Positions 62,436 through 64,000 of a DNA stretch of 64,000 nt are shown here, one piece after another. Source of the stretch: an uncultured Ectothiorhodospiraceae bacterium (GTDB lineage: Bacteria > Pseudomonadota > Gammaproteobacteria > UBA6429 > Thiohalophilaceae); contig CAMYMU010000037.1 in the NCBI GenBank assembly GCA_947259575.1, positions 126,001-190,000 of the forward strand, written 5' to 3'. The translations under genes were made by a program, and so were the position numbers. The notes beneath the pieces are model-generated. The model did no database searches and was not told the origin of the DNA. It was given only the letters and a program-made list of their open reading frames with translations. Within the stretch, counting starts at the first letter, position 1, and every line of letters starts with the position of its first letter.

Positions 62436-64000
62436 ATGAGCGAGCGATATATCCTGGGTGTGGATACCGGCGGTACATTTACTGATTTTGTACTGTGGCA
62501 CAACCATACCATCAAAATCCATAAATGCCTGTCGACACCCAGTGCGCCCGAGCAATCGATCTTGCAGGGCATACAGGATCTCAAGCTTGATCAACTCGTC
62601 ACTGGTGATGAATTTTTTATTGTTCACGGTTCAACCGTTGCCACCAATGCGATCCTGGAAGGCAAGGGGGTGCGCACTGTTTTTATTACCAATCGTGGTT
62701 TCGCCGACATGCTCAGCATTGGCCGACAGGTGCGCAGTGAGCTCTATAATTTACAACCTCAACCTGTTGCTCCACCGGTACCGGCCGATCACTGTCTCGA
62801 AACAGGCGGTCGAATTGATGCCCATGGTAAAAGCCTGGAGCCTTTAATCGCGGCTGATATTAAAACAATCATCACGCAACTAGAAACCTTGTTACCCGAA
62901 TCGGTGGCTATTAACTTTTTATTTTCCTATGTCAATGATGACGCTGAAAAACAGATCGAAAAGGCGATTCGTGACTGGAACGATGACATCTTTGTTTCAC
63001 GCTCGTCGGCTATCCTGCCTGAATATAAAGAATACGAGCGCGGTATGACAACCTGGTTAAACGCCTATGTCGGCCCACTTGTTGAGCGTTACTTAAGCCG
63101 TTTATGCAAAGGCGCCGATCAGGCAACCGTATCCGTCATGCAAAGTTCGGGGGGCACGATTGCGGCGGAGCAGGCGGGACAACAGGCAGTGCATATGGTC
63201 TTATCCGGTCCCGCGGGTGGGTTGGCCGCGGCAAAATACTTAGGTCAATTAACCGATCAAACCCGATTGCTGACCTTTGATATGGGTGGCACCTCCACCG
63301 ATGTTGCGATGATCGATGGTGAGCTTCAACTCACCAGTGAAGGCAGTATTGGCTACTACCCAGTGGCGATCCCAATGGTCGACATGCATACCATTGGTGC
63401 TGGTGGAGGGTCGATAGCTAGTGTGGACGAAGGGGGGCTGTTAATAGTTGGTCCTGAGTCAGCCGGTGCGTCACCTGGCCCGGTCTGTTATGGCAAGGGT
63501 GGCACTCAGCCAACCGTCACAGATGCCAATTTGGTCTTAGGTCGTTTACGTGCCGATGCCTTTCTCGGCGGCGCGATGAGATTGGATATGGATGCCGCGC
63601 AGCAGGCGATGCGCAAGCTTGCCGAGGCGCTTGACTTATCAATAGAAGATGCGGCCCTCGGCATTATTCAACTTGCCAACGAGCATATGGCTCAGGCGTT
63701 ACGCGTTATGTCGATTCAACGCGGTATTGATCCGAGGGAGCTGACCTTAATGTCGTTTGGCGGTGCAGGTGGTTTACATGTCTGCGCATTGGCCGAGGCG
63801 CTCGATATGAAGCAGGCGATCGTACCCGTGCATGCGGGTGTTTTGTCCGCGCTGGGGATGTTGGTGGCACCGCGCACTCGTCAATTGTCGCAAACCATTG
63901 GTAGGGCATTTTCAAACTGTGATGAGAATGAGTTGGCAACATTTTTTAACCCGTTAGTAGAACAGGGAAAGCAGGCACTGATTGCTGAAGGTGTTACTAA
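62436..64000 (+). CDS. Hydantoinase/oxoprolinase family protein, N-terminal part (cut by window edge)
   Basis: The ATG at 62436 begins a frame of about 521 residues that runs off the right edge. The actin-like ATPase motif GVDTGGTFTDFVL (about 8-20), HGSTVATNAIL (about 64-74), SGPAGGLAAAKYL, FDMGGTSTDVAMI (about 281-293) and GAGGGSIA are those of HyuA and 5-oxoprolinase. Substrate could be 5-oxoproline or hydantoins. It is divergent from the ABC operon, with about 125 bases between starts. Confidence 0.92.
   Translation, partial: MSERYILGVDTGGTFTDFVLWHNHTIKIHKCLSTPSAPEQSILQGIQDLKLDQLVTGDEFFIVHGSTVATNAILEGKGVRTVFITNRGFADMLSIGRQVRSELYNLQPQPVAPPVPADHCLETGGRIDAHGKSLEPLIAADIKTIITQLETLLPESVAINFLFSYVNDDAEKQIEKAIRDWNDDIFVSRSSAILPEYKEYERGMTTWLNAYVGPLVERYLSRLCKGADQATVSVMQSSGGTIAAEQAGQQAVHMVLSGPAGGLAAAKYLGQLTDQTRLLTFDMGGTSTDVAMIDGELQLTSEGSIGYYPVAIPMVDMHTIGAGGGSIASVDEGGLLIVGPESAGASPGPVCYGKGGTQPTVTDANLVLGRLRADAFLGGAMRLDMDAAQQAMRKLAEALDLSIEDAALGIIQLANEHMAQALRVMSIQRGIDPRELTLMSFGGAGGLHVCALAEALDMKQAIVPVHAGVLSALGMLVAPRTRQLSQTIGRAFSNCDENELATFFNPLVEQGKQALIAEGVT

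Overview
This is a chromosomal window from a gammaproteobacterium outside the Enterobacterales, with moderate G+C (mid-40s percent by eye). The evidence is gene content and order: gmk-rpoZ-spoT-(ridA)-recG, ubiC-ubiA, divergent comF/bioB with bioB-F-H-C-D, a coxB-A-ctaG-coxC cluster, a complete ccoNOQP-GHIS cluster, and ftsY-ftsE-ftsX-rpoH. I found no rRNA, tRNA, CRISPR array, transposase, integrase or prophage gene. The window looks like core chromosome with a few accessory insertions.

Layout. 1-3.6 kb (minus strand): a Ser/Thr kinase and PP2C phosphatase pair, then rph, rdgB and a truncated secreted serine protease. 3.8-15.8 kb (plus strand): yicC and gmk, normally adjacent, are separated here by an ankyrin membrane protein and a secreted HExxH protein. 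rpoZ, spoT, several small envelope-type genes, ridA and recG follow. 15.8-18.0 kb: ubiC, ubiA and a small outer-membrane barrel. 18.0-24.4 kb: comF (minus) and a membrane protein plus bioBFHCD (plus), with a 0.5 kb palindrome-rich element between bioB and bioF. 24.4-32 kb: a cytochrome c oxidase cluster whose subunit II carries a fused cytochrome c domain, with assembly factors CtaG, SURF1, a SCO-like protein and CtaB. No ctaA is present. 32-40.8 kb: the cbb3 oxidase and its maturation genes, plus a 32-residue membrane ORF. 40.9-43.4 kb: a vWA membrane protein and a coiled-coil partner. 43.5-48.7 kb (minus): ftsY-E-X, a GGDEF response regulator and rpoH. 48.9-54.8 kb (plus): two M16 peptidase-family proteins, rsmD, coaD, ferredoxin and gamma-glutamyltransferase. 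54.9-64 kb: small genes, tag, a Nif11-like peptide, a methyltransferase, a five-gene minus-strand group (ABC ATPase, permease, GldG-like protein, DUF4340 protein, mutM), and the start of a hydantoinase/oxoprolinase gene.

The strongest unexpected signals are regulatory or small. A near-consensus CIRCE (HrcA) operator lies over a good promoter directly upstream of rpoH. spoT has a probable AUU start with a well-placed ribosome-binding site. A palindromic motif is repeated in the rpoZ leader. A large imperfect palindrome lies inside the biotin cluster. Short single-helix ORFs occur in both oxidase clusters. A Nif11-leader-like peptide lies next to a methyltransferase. I did not find a convincing new multi-gene system. 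All family calls are from reading motifs, without database searches.
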